Below are positions 29,308 to 38,433 of a stretch of DNA of 64,000 bases, piece after piece. The position numbers and the translations under genes are program-made. The notes below the pieces were generated by a model that was given only the letters and a program-made list of their open reading frames with translations, was not told the origin of the DNA and ran no database searches. Source of the stretch: Actinomyces sp. 432 (GTDB taxonomy: Bacteria > Actinomycetota > Actinomycetes > Actinomycetales > Actinomycetaceae); NCBI RefSeq assembly GCF_009930875.1, contig NZ_CP025249.1:1-64000 (forward strand). The letters are read 5' to 3'. Positions within the stretch are counted from its first letter, which is position 1. Every line of letters begins with the position of its first letter.

Positions 29308-29475
29308 AAGGTGCGAGGTGCTTCCTGACTCGGCAAAACCGGGTGGGTCGAAAAGCGCATGGAGGTCTTAATGCACCTTGAGGTGCGAGGTGCTTCCTGA
29401 CGACAGCCTACTATCCTCCTTACGAGGTAAGTGAGGACGTCTTAATGCACCTGAAGGTGCGAGGTGCTTCCTGAC
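29308..29475. CRISPR. CRISPR-like mini-array, three repeats
   Basis: Two 37-bp repeats (29365-29401, 29439-29475) read GTCTTAATGCACCT, a variable dinucleotide (TG or GA), then a shared 21-bp block ending GGTGCGAGGTGCTTCCTGAC. A third copy at 29308-29329 keeps only that 3' block, as trailer-end repeats often do. Spacers are 35 bp (29330-29364) and 37 bp (29402-29438) and are unrelated. The repeat contains the palindrome GCACCTGAAGGTGC. No cas gene is in the window. Array identity is inference from geometry; an ordinary tandem repeat is possible. Confidence 0.55.
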
Positions 29476-29862
29476 CCCTACCCCTGGAAACCGCGCCGTT
29501 CCGCCACTTCCAGGCTCGAGATCGCCACCGGCTCCGCAAGCACCCCACGGGACCGACTGGCACCAGGCCAAAACTACCACTTTTCGTTGAAAACAAGCCA
29601 AGCGCCACCGACACCCCACAGGCGCCTCCAGCCACCAACTTTCAACGAAGTCATGCGGAAAAGTCGGGGTCAAAATATACCTATCTTTGTACTGTAGACC
29701 GAATTGTGACTTCCCCGCGGGCACCACACCAGCCCCATACACCCCAACTGCATCACACGCAACACTCGCAACCACCGCTCTCGCCACCTCCAGGCGGCCC
29801 CGCCGCACCAACGCCACAGCCCCAGACAACCCGTGAGCACCCGCCACCCCGCCGCGCCTTTA
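29476..29862. other. Gene-free stretch beside the mini-array
   Basis: No gene is supported from 28843 to 30014. This part has CA-rich sequence and an inverted pair, CTTTTCGTTGAAAAC (29579) and ACTTTCAACGAAG (29638). An AT-rich segment around 29660-29705 (TCAAAATATACCTATCTTTG) could be a promoter or leader. Confidence 0.5.
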
Positions 29863-29944
29863 CTACGCCACTTCGCCGTTAACAACGCTAGTTAACGGCC
29901 TGCTGAAGGGCGCGGAGGTATACAGCAAACGGCTAAGTGGCGTA
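29863..29944 (-). repeat. Dispersed intergenic hairpin repeat, copy 2
   Basis: The reverse complement shares TGTATACCTC, CCCTTCAGCAG, GTTAAC, GCGTTGTTAAC and GAAGTGGCGTAG in the same order as 12293-12372. Further degenerate units, GTTTACTACGCC and GTTTGCTACGCC, continue to about 29975, so this copy is embedded in a longer repeat patch. Confidence 0.7.
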
Positions 29945-30014
29945 GCAAACGGTGAACCGGCGTAGTAAACGCACCCGAAACCTAAGGCGGCCACCGTCCC
30001 CAAGCCGACCCCAA

Positions 30015-30389
30015 TCAGCAGCAGCCGGTGCTCACATTGCGCTCGTCGAACTCGGAACGGGCCCGCCACCACTGGCGCGCCGTCAGCGGGGCATGGTCGG
30101 GGTGCTCGCGCCGGTGCCGCTCGACGTAGCGGTCGTACGCCGACTCGCCGGTGAAGTCGCGCCACAACCCGCGCGCCCGGGACAGGCAGGCGCGAATCCG
30201 GCCCGCCCACCGCGCCGCAGCCAAACTCCGCGACGCGGCGGGCACCGGCGCTCCGACTACCTCGCTCACCTCTGTGGTCGCCCCGGTCAAGTCAGCGGTC
30301 CTCGTCGTTGGCTGCGGCCGTCGGGGCGCCGGCGCGTGCGCCGCCGGGAATGAGCGCCGGATCACCGACGAGCGCATACTCGTTGACAA
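30015..30389 (-). CDS. YbdD/YjiX family protein
   Basis: The C-terminal 60 residues match the YbdD/YjiX family: LWRDFTGESAYDRYVERHRR, HPDHAPLTARQWWRARSEFD and a Cys-rich end. The family is almost always downstream of cstA/btsT-type pyruvate or peptide carriers and is thought to modulate them; it starts here 24 nt after the cstA stop. The start is uncertain: TTG 30389, ATG 30377 and a GTG about 40 codons in are all in frame. The family core is shorter than the 124 residues given, so an internal start is likely. Confidence 0.85.
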   Translation of the reverse strand: MSTSMRSSVIRRSFPAAHAPAPRRPQPTTRTADLTGATTEVSEVVGAPVPAASRSLAAARWAGRIRACLSRARGLWRDFTGESAYDRYVERHRREHPDHAPLTARQWWRARSEFDERNVSTGCC

Positions 30390-30413
30390 GCTTCTTCTCC
30401 AGCGGACTGGCGA

Positions 30414-32684
30414 TCAGGTGCTCGGGGCGTAGAAGTTCGACTCCTGATACGGATCCTCGGAGGTGGTGGTGTCGCCCGCGCGCACGGCACGCACCATGGT
30501 GATGGCAGCGCACAGCATGACGAAGACGACGAGCGCGAGGAACACGACCGACAGCGTTCCCTGGATCATGGTGTTGCGGATAATGGCGCGCTGCACACTG
30601 ATCGCCTCCGCGTCAGTGAGCGCGGGCAGCAGCGCCCGGGCGTCGCGCCACTGCTGGAAGTAGCCCACCTGCGGATCGGTGGAGAAGATCTTCTGCCACG
30701 ACGCCGTGAAGGTGACGGCCGTGTCGAAGGCCAGCGGGATCGCGGGGATCCACGCGTACTTCAGCCGCCCCTTGCGTACCGTCATCACCAGGCACATCAG
30801 TAGAGCGATGGCCGCGATGAGCTGGTTGGCGATGCCGAACAGCGGGTAGAGCGTCTGGATGCCGCCGCGCGGGTCGGTCACGCCCATGAGCAGCAGCGAG
30901 CCCCAGGCCGCCACGACGACTCCGGTGGTCACCCATGCCCCCACGTGCCAGGACGGGTCACGGAACTTCGGCCAGATGTTGCCCAGGGCGTCACCGAGCT
31001 GGAAGCGGGCCACGCGGGTGACGGCGTCGACGGCGGAAAGAATGAACAGCGCCTCGAACATGATGGCGAAGTGGTACCAGAAGCCCATCATCGTCCGGCC
31101 GCCGCCGATCTGGTGGAGGATGTGCGACATGCCGACGCTCAGCGTGGGGGCGCCACCGGTGCGGGAGATGATGCTCGGCTCGCCGACGTCGGAGGCCACC
31201 TGCTCCAGCGCCTCGGCGCCCGTGTACGTCTTCGGATTGCCGTTCTCGTCCCAGGAGTCCCACACCGGAACCAGCGAGTCCCCGTGGGCGTCGGTCACCT
31301 GGAGGTTGGCGACGGCGGCCGCGGCGACCTCCTCGCGGTTGGACGCCGTGGCGATGACGTCGTCGCCGGCGAGTGCGTTCATGGTGGCGGCGGAGGTGTT
31401 CATGGAGAAGTAGATGCCCGGGCTCAGCGAGACCGCGGCTGCCAGGGCCATGATCGCGACGAAGGACTCCATGAGCATGCCGGCGTAGCCGATCATGCGG
31501 ACCTGGCTCTCCTTCTGGATCATCTTCGGGCTGGTGCCGGAGGACACGGTGGCGTGCATGCCGGACAGGGCGCCGCAGGCGATGGTGATGAACAGGAAGG
31601 GGAAGAGCTGACCTGCGAACACGGGGCCGTCGGTGTTAAGGGCGAACTCGGAGACGGCGGCCATCTCCACCAGGGGCCGCACAATGATGATGCCGGCGGC
31701 CAGGACCGCGATGGTGCCGACCTTCATGAAGGTGGACAGGTAGTCGCGCGGAGTGAGCAGCACCCACACGGGCAGGACGGCCGCGAGGAAGCCGTAGACG
31801 ATCATGCACCACACCAGGGTGGTGGGCGACAGGTGCAGGTACTGGCCGAAGGAGGACTCCGCAACCCAGCGTCCGGCGATGATGACGCCGATGAGCACGG
31901 CGAAGCCGACGAGCGAGACCTGGGTGATGCGGCCGGGCTGGACGAAGCGCAGCCACAGGCCCATGCAGATGGCGATCGGAATGGTGCAGCCGACGGAGAA
32001 GACGCCCCAGGGGGACTCGGCGAGCGCATTGACGCACACCATCGCCAGCACCGCCAGCACAATCATCAGCATGACCAGGACGACCACCGTGGCCACGGTG
32101 CCGCCGACGCGGCCGATCTCGTCGGTCGCCATCTGCCCCAGGGAGCGGCCACCGCGGCGCATGGAGAAGAACAGCACCAGCATGTCCTGCACCGCGCCGG
32201 CGACGATCACGCCGAGGATGATCCACAGCGTGCCCGGCAGGTAGCCCATCTGGGCGGCCAGGACGGGGCCCACCAGCGGGCCGGCGCCGGCGATGGCGGC
32301 GAAGTGGTGCCCGTACAGGACGACGCGGTGGGTGGGGTCGAAGTCGCGGCCGTTGTTAATGCGTTCGGCCGGAGTCGCGTTGGTGTCATCGGGCCGCATG
32401 ATGGTGCGCTGGATGTACAGGGCGTAGAAGCGGTAGCCGATGGCGTAGGTGCAGATCGCGGTGACCACGAACCAGATCGTGTTGACGCTCTCGCCGCGCG
32501 CCACGGCGAGCATCCACCACCCCAGCACGCCCAGGGCGGTGATTGCGACCCACAGGGCGATCTTCTTCGGGGTCCATTTGGTGTGCGGCTTGATACCCAC
32601 GGGGACGCCCTGGTGGTTGCGGATAACCAGGTGCTCTTCCTCGGGGCTGTAAGTGGGGAGAGCAGGGGCTACTGAGGTTTCCAT
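30414..32684 (-). CDS. cstA: Carbon starvation protein A, pyruvate/peptide carrier
   Basis: A 756-residue CstA-family carrier with about 16 membrane helices. Family motifs: GYRFYALYIQRTIM, FDPTHRVVLYGHHFAAIAGA, GPLVGPVLAAQMGYLPGTLW, LFFSMRRGGRSLGQMATDEI, FLFITIACGALSGMHA and SSGTSPKMI. In enterobacteria CstA and BtsT take up peptides and pyruvate under carbon limitation; the substrate here is inferred. A YbdD-type gene follows in the expected place. The ATG at 32684 gives a normal hydrophilic N-terminus. Confidence 0.95.
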   Translation of the reverse strand: METSVAPALPTYSPEEEHLVIRNHQGVPVGIKPHTKWTPKKIALWVAITALGVLGWWMLAVARGESVNTIWFVVTAICTYAIGYRFYALYIQRTIMRPDDTNATPAERINNGRDFDPTHRVVLYGHHFAAIAGAGPLVGPVLAAQMGYLPGTLWIILGVIVAGAVQDMLVLFFSMRRGGRSLGQMATDEIGRVGGTVATVVVLVMLMIVLAVLAMVCVNALAESPWGVFSVGCTIPIAICMGLWLRFVQPGRITQVSLVGFAVLIGVIIAGRWVAESSFGQYLHLSPTTLVWCMIVYGFLAAVLPVWVLLTPRDYLSTFMKVGTIAVLAAGIIIVRPLVEMAAVSEFALNTDGPVFAGQLFPFLFITIACGALSGMHATVSSGTSPKMIQKESQVRMIGYAGMLMESFVAIMALAAAVSLSPGIYFSMNTSAATMNALAGDDVIATASNREEVAAAAVANLQVTDAHGDSLVPVWDSWDENGNPKTYTGAEALEQVASDVGEPSIISRTGGAPTLSVGMSHILHQIGGGRTMMGFWYHFAIMFEALFILSAVDAVTRVARFQLGDALGNIWPKFRDPSWHVGAWVTTGVVVAAWGSLLLMGVTDPRGGIQTLYPLFGIANQLIAAIALLMCLVMTVRKGRLKYAWIPAIPLAFDTAVTFTASWQKIFSTDPQVGYFQQWRDARALLPALTDAEAISVQRAIIRNTMIQGTLSVVFLALVVFVMLCAAITMVRAVRAGDTTTSEDPYQESNFYAPST

Positions 32685-32919
32685 ACGGGTGGCTCATCAT
32701 TGAGGAGGGACAGGTGCGCAGCGGGCCAGGGAGGGTCCGTACCCGGGAAGCCTAGTTCCCGTGCGGGCGGGGCGGCAATAGCCGTCCGAGGCGGCGTTGA
32801 GTGCCGCTACGGAATCCCAGTCGTGACCACGGCCGTGCAAGGGCTGACCGCCCAGCAGCGCGGCTGGCGCCGCCCCGCTGCCCCGCTGCGGCGGTGCGTT
32901 CGCCGACTAGCCTGGGGGC

Positions 32920-34506
32920 GTGCCAGACTTCCTCGCCTCCGTCGTCGACGTGCTCGCCTCCGCGCCGATCCTGACCGTCTTCCTGGTGATCGGCGTGGGT
33001 ACGGCCGTCGGACAGATCCCCTTCGGGCCGATCCGCTTCGGAGCCGCCGGGGCGCTGTTCGTCGGCCTGGCCGTCGGCGCCCTGGACCCGAGCCTGGGGG
33101 AGAACCTCACCCTGCTGCGCAGCCTCGGCCTGGGGCTGTTCTGCTACACCGTCGGCATCGGCGCCGGCAGTACGTTCTTCCGCAATCTGCGCCGGCAGCT
33201 GCCGCTTATGGCACTGTGCGTGGCGGCGCTCGTGCTCGCCGGAGGCGCCGGGGCGGTGTACGCCCACCTGACCGGCATCAGCCCGGCCATGGACGCCGGC
33301 GCCTACGCGGGCGCCCTGACCAGTCCCGTCCTGGACTCCGCGATCGAGGCCGCCGGCAGCCAGGAGCCCGCCGTCGGCTACGCCCTGGCCTACCCGGTGG
33401 GCGTGGCCGTCGCCATCCTCATCGTCGCCCTGGTCATTGGCCGCGACTGGCCGGGCCGGCGCGATCCCCGGCCCGCCTCCGCCGATGGACTGGCCGCCAC
33501 CAGCGTGTTCCTGCTGCGCCGTGTAGCGCTGAGCGATCTGGAGCCCTTCCAGCGCAACCGCATCCGCATCTCCTACCTGGAGCGCGATGGCGCCACGCGG
33601 GTGGTCTCCCCCGACGAGGAGCTGCTGCCGGGCGACAAGGTGGTGATCGTCGGTGCCCCGGCGGCCCTCGAGGACGCCATTCATGAGCTCGGCACCGGGT
33701 ATGACCGCTGCCTGGCCAAGGACCGCACCGTCGTCGACTACCGGCGCCTGACCGTCTCCTCCACCCGCGTGGCCGGGCGCACGATCGGCGAGCTGGACAT
33801 GCACGGACGCTTCCAGGGCGTCATCACGCGGGTGCGGCGCGGCGACCTGGACCTGCTCGCAAATGACGACCTGGTGCTCGAGCTCGGGGACCGGGTGCTG
33901 GCCGTGGTTCCTTCCGGAGACCTGGAGCGGGCCGCCGACTACTTCGGCGACTCGGAGAAGTCCATCGCCCAGATCGATGCCTTCTCCGTAGGGGTCGGCA
34001 TGGCACTGGGCGCATTGGTCGGGCTCGCTGCGATCCCGCTGCCCGGCGGCATAACGCTGCGGCTGGGGGTGGCGGCGGGGCCGCTCGTGGTCGGTATGGT
34101 GCTGGGGCGGCTGGGTCGCACCGGCCCCTTCATCTGGCAGCTGCCGCACGCCGCCAACGCCACCATCCGCCAGCTTGGGCTGCTGTTCTTCCTGGCCGCC
34201 ATTGGGCTGGCCTCCGGGCCGGACTTCGCCGCCTCCGCATTTTCTGTGACGGGGCTGGCAGTGGGAGGGCTGGCCGCGCTCATCGTGGTGGTCAGCGCGG
34301 TGGTGTTGCTGGCCGGTGCCCGCCGGGTGGGGCTGAGCGCGCCGCGCGCCGCCGGCGCCCTGGCGGGGCTAGTGGGCCAGCCCGCAATCCTCGCCTTCGC
34401 CCTGTCCAAGCGGGATGACGAACGGGTGGAGGCAGGCTATGCGACCCTGTTCGCGCTGGCGATCATCGTCAAGATCGTCATGGTGCAGGTGCTGGTGGCG
34501 GTGTAG
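32920..34506 (+). CDS. AspT/YidE-type transporter with TrkA-C domains
   Basis: A 528-residue membrane protein of the aspartate:alanine exchanger family. Two membrane halves (about 10-185 and 365-528; GPIRFGAAGALFVGLAVGAL and GPLVVGMVLGRLGRTGPFIW) surround two cytoplasmic TrkA-C-like domains (about 200-350; ELLPGDKVVIVGAP, ELGDRVLAVVPSG). Members exchange dicarboxylates or amino acids; the substrate here is unknown. The GTG at 32920 has no strong ribosome site. Its 3' end faces mtnN across a 7-bp hairpin, CGGGAAG/CTTCCCG (34527-34549), a possible terminator. Confidence 0.88.
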   Translation: MPDFLASVVDVLASAPILTVFLVIGVGTAVGQIPFGPIRFGAAGALFVGLAVGALDPSLGENLTLLRSLGLGLFCYTVGIGAGSTFFRNLRRQLPLMALCVAALVLAGGAGAVYAHLTGISPAMDAGAYAGALTSPVLDSAIEAAGSQEPAVGYALAYPVGVAVAILIVALVIGRDWPGRRDPRPASADGLAATSVFLLRRVALSDLEPFQRNRIRISYLERDGATRVVSPDEELLPGDKVVIVGAPAALEDAIHELGTGYDRCLAKDRTVVDYRRLTVSSTRVAGRTIGELDMHGRFQGVITRVRRGDLDLLANDDLVLELGDRVLAVVPSGDLERAADYFGDSEKSIAQIDAFSVGVGMALGALVGLAAIPLPGGITLRLGVAAGPLVVGMVLGRLGRTGPFIWQLPHAANATIRQLGLLFFLAAIGLASGPDFAASAFSVTGLAVGGLAALIVVVSAVVLLAGARRVGLSAPRAAGALAGLVGQPAILAFALSKRDDERVEAGYATLFALAIIVKIVMVQVLVAV

Positions 34507-34629
34507 CGCTGGGCGGGAGCGGGAGCCGGGAAGCACGTGGAACTTCCCGCATAAACGTACGTGGTGGCTTCCGTACAACTGCCGGCTCGTGCCGCGGGCG
34601 TCTGGCTCCCCGGGCGCGGCTCGCGCCGC

Positions 34630-35394
34630 TCAGCCCAGCGCCGCCAGCACCACGGCGGCCGAGCGGGCAGCCGCCTCGTCGGCGCCGATGTGGAAGTCCT
34701 GGCCGGCCTGCGGGCCGCACAGGTCCGAGACCCCGCGGATCGAGGCGAAGGGGATGGCCGCGGCGTGTGCCACCTGTGCCAGGGCCGTCGATTCCATGTC
34801 GTTGCTGATCGCCTGCGGGAAGCGCTCGCGGGTGGTGCCCACGTTAGCGGCGGTGACAAAGGAGCCGCCGGCCAGCATCTGGCCCACGTGGATATGGGCG
34901 GCGCCCGCGCTGGGCGTCGCGGCGCGCAGGGCAGTTGCGGCCGCTCCGGTGCGTGCCACCAGACCCGGATCACCGGTGAAGGTGGCGGGTTGCCCCGGGG
35001 TCTGGCCCGGTGCATAGCCGAAGGCGGTGGCGTCAACGTCGGTGTAGGCCAGGTTGGCGGACACGCACACGTCACCGACCTCAACCTCTCGGCCCAGGCC
35101 GCCGGTGGTACCCGCGGAGATGATGAGTTCCGTGTTCACCTGCGTCAGCACCGTTGCCAGTGCGCTCGCGGACGCCACCAGCCCGATGCCCGAGCGCACC
35201 AGGAGCAGTTCCCGGCCCCCGCCCAGGTCCAGCGGCCAGGCCTCGGCACCGCCCGGAAGATGCGGGGCGGTCGCGTCTACTAGCCGCGGCAGACGATCCA
35301 GGAAGGGGTGTGCCTCCTCCGGCATCGCCACCACGACCACGGCGGCCACCCGGCGGCGGTCCGCCTGCGGCACATGACTTGGAATCGCGCTCAT
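34630..35394 (-). CDS. mtnN: 5'-methylthioadenosine/S-adenosylhomocysteine nucleosidase
   Basis: The 254-residue enzyme hydrolyses MTA and SAH, giving S-ribosylhomocysteine, the LuxS substrate. Motifs: VVVAMPEEAHPFL, SGIGLVAS, ISAGTTGGLG, DVDATAFGYAPGQ, ISNDMESTALAQVA (substrate-binding Met-Glu) and IRGVSDLCG with the catalytic Asp. It starts 22 nt from a MITE copy. luxS lies 1.4 kb upstream on the same strand, separated from it by the MITE-bracketed gene. Confidence 0.93.
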   Translation of the reverse strand: MSAIPSHVPQADRRRVAAVVVVAMPEEAHPFLDRLPRLVDATAPHLPGGAEAWPLDLGGGRELLLVRSGIGLVASASALATVLTQVNTELIISAGTTGGLGREVEVGDVCVSANLAYTDVDATAFGYAPGQTPGQPATFTGDPGLVARTGAAATALRAATPSAGAAHIHVGQMLAGGSFVTAANVGTTRERFPQAISNDMESTALAQVAHAAAIPFASIRGVSDLCGPQAGQDFHIGADEAAARSAAVVLAALG

Positions 35395-35416
35395 ACCCCG
35401 AGCTTAAACGGCCAGA

Positions 35417-35550
35417 GTGTCCATCTCTCGCCACTTTCACGGATGCGGGGAGTTTCGTAGATGTCGTATACCGCCTCTGACCTGGGCAAACAGTGGTGCC
35501 CCTCTTGCGGCAGAGGCCGCGCCAGCGGCAAAGTGGCGAGAGATGGACAC
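35417..35550. mobile_element. MITE-like element, copy 1
   Basis: A 134-bp element with perfect 21-bp terminal inverted repeats: TGTCCATCTCTCGCCACTTT (from 35418) and its exact complement ending at 35550. The interior has CACGGATGCGGGGAG, GTACCGCC-like and GGCCGCGCC segments shared with copy 2. No transposase and no obvious target duplication. It lies between mtnN and the endonuclease-like gene, 3 nt from the latter's stop codon. Confidence 0.85.
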
Positions 35551-35553
35551 ATT

Positions 35554-36420
35554 CTACGGTCTGCTGGCACAGTCGGGCCACCAGCCCAGGCGCTGTGCTA
35601 CGGGCCGCACCAGTTCGACGGTCTGATGGGCGAGTACCTGGCGGGCGGTCAGTCGTAGTGGTGTGTAGCCGTGCGCGATGAGCCACTGGTCGCGATGGCG
35701 GTCATGCTCCCAGTCCGCCCGCTGGCTGTGGAACTCGTGTCCGTCGGTTTCAATGTCTAACCGCCCCAGCAGCAGGTCCAGCTCCCCGATGGGCAGCTCA
35801 GCGCCGGCCTCGGGTGTGGCGCCGGCTTCCTCAAGTTCGTAGCGCGCAATGGTCTCCAGCGGCGAGCGTGCCTTGGGATTGGCCCGGTTCAGCAGCTGTC
35901 GAAGTTGGCCATTACGGTTGCCACGCAGCCTGGCGTGCATCTCCTTGGCGATCATGCCCCCGCGCAATGCCGCGTCTAGTGCGATGAGTGCATCCAGTGG
36001 CTCCACGCACCGCATGAAGGCAATGAGCATGGTTTCCACGTCGGCGTACGGCGATGCCGCCGGGTCTACTTGCAGACCGGGGACGTGATGGCAGACAGTG
36101 CGTAGGGGAACGGAGGGCGGTGTTCCAGAAACGAGGACATGGACTCGGGGCCCAGGCCGGTTCCGGACTGGAAGTCCACAGGCTTCGACGGCATGAAAGC
36201 AGCCGATGAGCCCACCCACCTGACGCGCGACAATGATCTCCCGCTTCACTCCGGGAAGGGCGATCACGCGCCCCGGGTGCTCCCTGACCAGACCTTCATC
36301 CACCATGCGGGCGATAGCCCTGCGATCTGAACGATCAGCAGCGAGGTGGCGCGTTTTGGCAGCGCCATGGGCCTTAGCCAGCCTATGCAGGATCTGTTCC
36401 CGCCTGTCCGCGTACCTCAT
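35554..36420 (-). CDS. AbiEi-type antitoxin / Vsr-like nuclease-fold protein
   Basis: A 288-residue protein. The N-terminal part (ADRREQILHRLAKAHGAAKT, DRRAIARMVDEGLVREHPGR) reads as an AbiEi-like winged helix. The C-terminal part (LDLLLGRLDIETDGHEFH, DWEHDRHRDQWLIAHGYTPL, RLTARQVL) is a DUF559/Vsr-like endonuclease fold with its E-xDG core. Such fusions are frequent in actinobacterial accessory DNA; the role is undetermined. ATG 36420 (MRYADRREQ) was chosen because further 5' extension runs into the second MITE. It is bracketed by two MITE copies. Confidence 0.75.
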   Translation of the reverse strand: MRYADRREQILHRLAKAHGAAKTRHLAADRSDRRAIARMVDEGLVREHPGRVIALPGVKREIIVARQVGGLIGCFHAVEACGLPVRNRPGPRVHVLVSGTPPSVPLRTVCHHVPGLQVDPAASPYADVETMLIAFMRCVEPLDALIALDAALRGGMIAKEMHARLRGNRNGQLRQLLNRANPKARSPLETIARYELEEAGATPEAGAELPIGELDLLLGRLDIETDGHEFHSQRADWEHDRHRDQWLIAHGYTPLRLTARQVLAHQTVELVRPVAQRLGWWPDCASRP

Positions 36421-36605
36421 GGAGTGAGCATCGGTCGGCGGGTGACAGTCGGCAATGACTAATCCGCGACCTGTGGATAACTGACGGTCACGCACGGGAT
36501 ATCCACAGGAGCTCGCGGTTCCGGCAGCTGCCTGCGCCCTTGGGTGGCAGGCGTATCCGACTGCGAGCGAGAACCCTATGCCCCGGTGGGTGCACCGGAC
36601 AAAAA

Positions 36606-36738
36606 TGTCCATCTCTCGCCACTTTCACGGATGCGGGGAGGTTCGCACATGTCGTGTACCGCCTCTTACCAGGGCAAACAGCGCTGCCGCGCCCAGGGTG
36701 GAGGCCGCGCCGGCGGGCAAAGTGGCGAGAGACGGACA
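36606..36738. mobile_element. MITE-like element, copy 2
   Basis: A 133-bp copy of the 35417-35550 element in the same orientation. Ends are TGTCCATCTCTCGCCACTTT (36606-36625) and AAAGTGGCGAGAGACGGACA (36719-36738), one mismatch to perfect. The interior is similar but diverged. It sits 80 bp downstream of the luxS stop. The rest of 36421-36818 (promoter side of the nuclease-like gene) holds no gene. Confidence 0.85.
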
Positions 36739-36818
36739 CTTCAGCACCGCCGAGCCTGGCGTGGCCACGGGGTAGATGGCGTCCGGTGGTGCGGGCTGGA
36801 GTAGGCGGCGCGCGGCAC

Positions 36819-37286
36819 TCACCCTGCGAACACGGTCTCCCACTGATCGCGCTTGGCCAGGAAGCCGCGAACCGCCTCCTGGGCCGCCTCCAGGGAGTGG
36901 TTGGCGCCCCACCCACACTGCTCCTCATTAGCTGCCGGAACCTCGGTTGCGGCCAGGATGTCCTGGAAGGTCGCCTCCAGCAGCGGCAGGAAGTCCTCCG
37001 GCTCCAGGCCCAGCGTCAACGCGTAGAAGCCGGTCTGGCAGCCCATGGGCCCCCAGTCGATCAACCGGTCGGTGTGGTTGCGCATGAGCTCGGCCGTCAG
37101 GTGCTCGATCGAGTGCACGGCCCGCATCTCCAGGTGCTCGCGGTTGGGTTGGCAGAAGCGCACGTCGTACTTGACCAGCTCGTCCCCGCCCGGCAGGCGC
37201 TTGCGGTCCGCAATGCGCACGAAGGGCGCCGCCACTTTGGTGTGGTCGAGGTTGAAGGACTCCACGTTCATACGGTGCTTGTCCAT
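36819..37286 (-). CDS. luxS: S-ribosylhomocysteine lyase LuxS
   Basis: The 155-residue metalloenzyme splits S-ribosylhomocysteine into homocysteine and the AI-2 precursor DPD. It has the HxxEH metal site (HSIEHLTAE), the catalytic cysteine in [12 protein letters not shown] and the third metal ligand region near CGWGANHS. The N-terminus [13 protein letters not shown] is typical (the ATG at 37286 adds MDKHR). With mtnN it completes SAH recycling. Confidence 0.96.
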   Translation of the reverse strand: MDKHRMNVESFNLDHTKVAAPFVRIADRKRLPGGDELVKYDVRFCQPNREHLEMRAVHSIEHLTAELMRNHTDRLIDWGPMGCQTGFYALTLGLEPEDFLPLLEATFQDILAATEVPAANEEQCGWGANHSLEAAQEAVRGFLAKRDQWETVFAG

Positions 37287-37325
37287 GCCTTCAGACTAGC
37301 CGCATCTTCGGGGAACAATTGGGCC

Positions 37326-38285
37326 ATGAGCCTACCCCTCGCCCGCATCGTCGCCGGTCCTGCCAACGCTCCCACCCTCGTGCTACTCCATGGAATCACC
37401 GGATCCGCCGTCTCACAAGCAGAAGCCATCGACCACTGGGTTGGCCGTGGCTACCGGGTCGTTGCGGCGGACGCCCGCGGGCACGGCCTGTCCCCGCGCT
37501 GGACAACAGCCGAGTTGGATCGGGCGGGAGAAGTGCTGGTGGAGGATGTCGTCAGCCTGCTGGAGGAGCTCATTCCGGCAGTGCCTGGAACACCCGCGTC
37601 ACCGGCGGTCGGCGACGCAACTCGTGAGTTCTGTGGCGCAGCGCGCGTCAGTCCCGCTTTCGCGGCCAAGGCGGTGAACCCGGTGGCGGGAGAGTCGGGA
37701 GAACCTGAATCGACGCCTGCCGCGCCCGGCCCCCGCCCGGTCCTCATCGGCCACTCCATGGGGGCGGCCACCGCGATGGTGGTGGCCGTGCGCCGCCCGG
37801 ACCTGGTAAGCGGCGCAGTACTACTGGACCCGGCCCGTTACGGCTCACGCAGCCCACAGGAGCTGCGTGAGCGCGGCGCTGCCCGCAAGCGCGCCCGCGC
37901 TGCCGACCTCGCTGATCTGCCCGGCGCCGTTGCGCGTGCCCTGGCTAATCCGGAGATTCCAGATGGCGAAGCCGTGGCCGGTGCGTGGGCCGGTCAGCGG
38001 GTTGACCCCTCCCTCCTGGACACCGGAGTAGTTGCGCCACCGGTGCCGTGGGAGGAGGCGATGGCCGATTTGGCGGTGCCTACGCTCCTGGTCACCGGCG
38101 ACCGCCCCGGATCAGCGCGCGTGGGCCCCGCCGGCTTGGACCGGCTCGCTCGCATCGCCAACCCGCGGATCGAGACCGCGCTGCTTGCGGGCGCGGGACA
38201 CGACGTGCGGCGCACCCGGCCCGAGGAGTTCTGGGCTGCCGTGGATCCCTGGCTGGACCGGTTGCTCGGTGCGGGGGAGCAATAG
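37326..38285 (+). CDS. Alpha/beta hydrolase
   Basis: A 319-residue alpha/beta-hydrolase. The oxyanion region is LVLLHGITGS, the nucleophile elbow GHSMGAAT (Ser), the acid likely Asp in LLVTGDRPGSA and the histidine GAGHDVRR. An unusual Pro/Ala-rich insertion (about residues 85-135) precedes the elbow. ATG 37326 was chosen; longer in-frame upstream extension overlaps luxS antisense. The substrate is unknown. It is divergent from luxS by 39 bp. Confidence 0.85.
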   Translation: MSLPLARIVAGPANAPTLVLLHGITGSAVSQAEAIDHWVGRGYRVVAADARGHGLSPRWTTAELDRAGEVLVEDVVSLLEELIPAVPGTPASPAVGDATREFCGAARVSPAFAAKAVNPVAGESGEPESTPAAPGPRPVLIGHSMGAATAMVVAVRRPDLVSGAVLLDPARYGSRSPQELRERGAARKRARAADLADLPGAVARALANPEIPDGEAVAGAWAGQRVDPSLLDTGVVAPPVPWEEAMADLAVPTLLVTGDRPGSARVGPAGLDRLARIANPRIETALLAGAGHDVRRTRPEEFWAAVDPWLDRLLGAGEQ

Positions 38286-38433
38286 TGCCTAACGCCTGAA
38301 GGACCGACTCCGCGGGCCGGTGAGCGCAGCGGTGTCTGGGATTCGATAAAAATCGCGAACTATCGCCTAGGATTCCCTCTACCCCGCAAAGATGTTGGGA
38401 CACTCCGGACACCGGGTGCCACGAGGAGGATCC

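Noticed and set aside
30945..32675. A 576-codon plus-strand frame opposite cstA
   Set aside because: Gly/Asp/His-rich antisense product of a clear CstA gene.
32700..33686. A 328-codon plus-strand frame overlapping the AspT-like gene
   Set aside because: Arg/Pro-rich; the AspT-like frame has conserved helices and domains.
36540..37325. 5' extension of the alpha/beta hydrolase frame
   Set aside because: It runs antisense to luxS and through a MITE; the hydrolase core starts at 37326.
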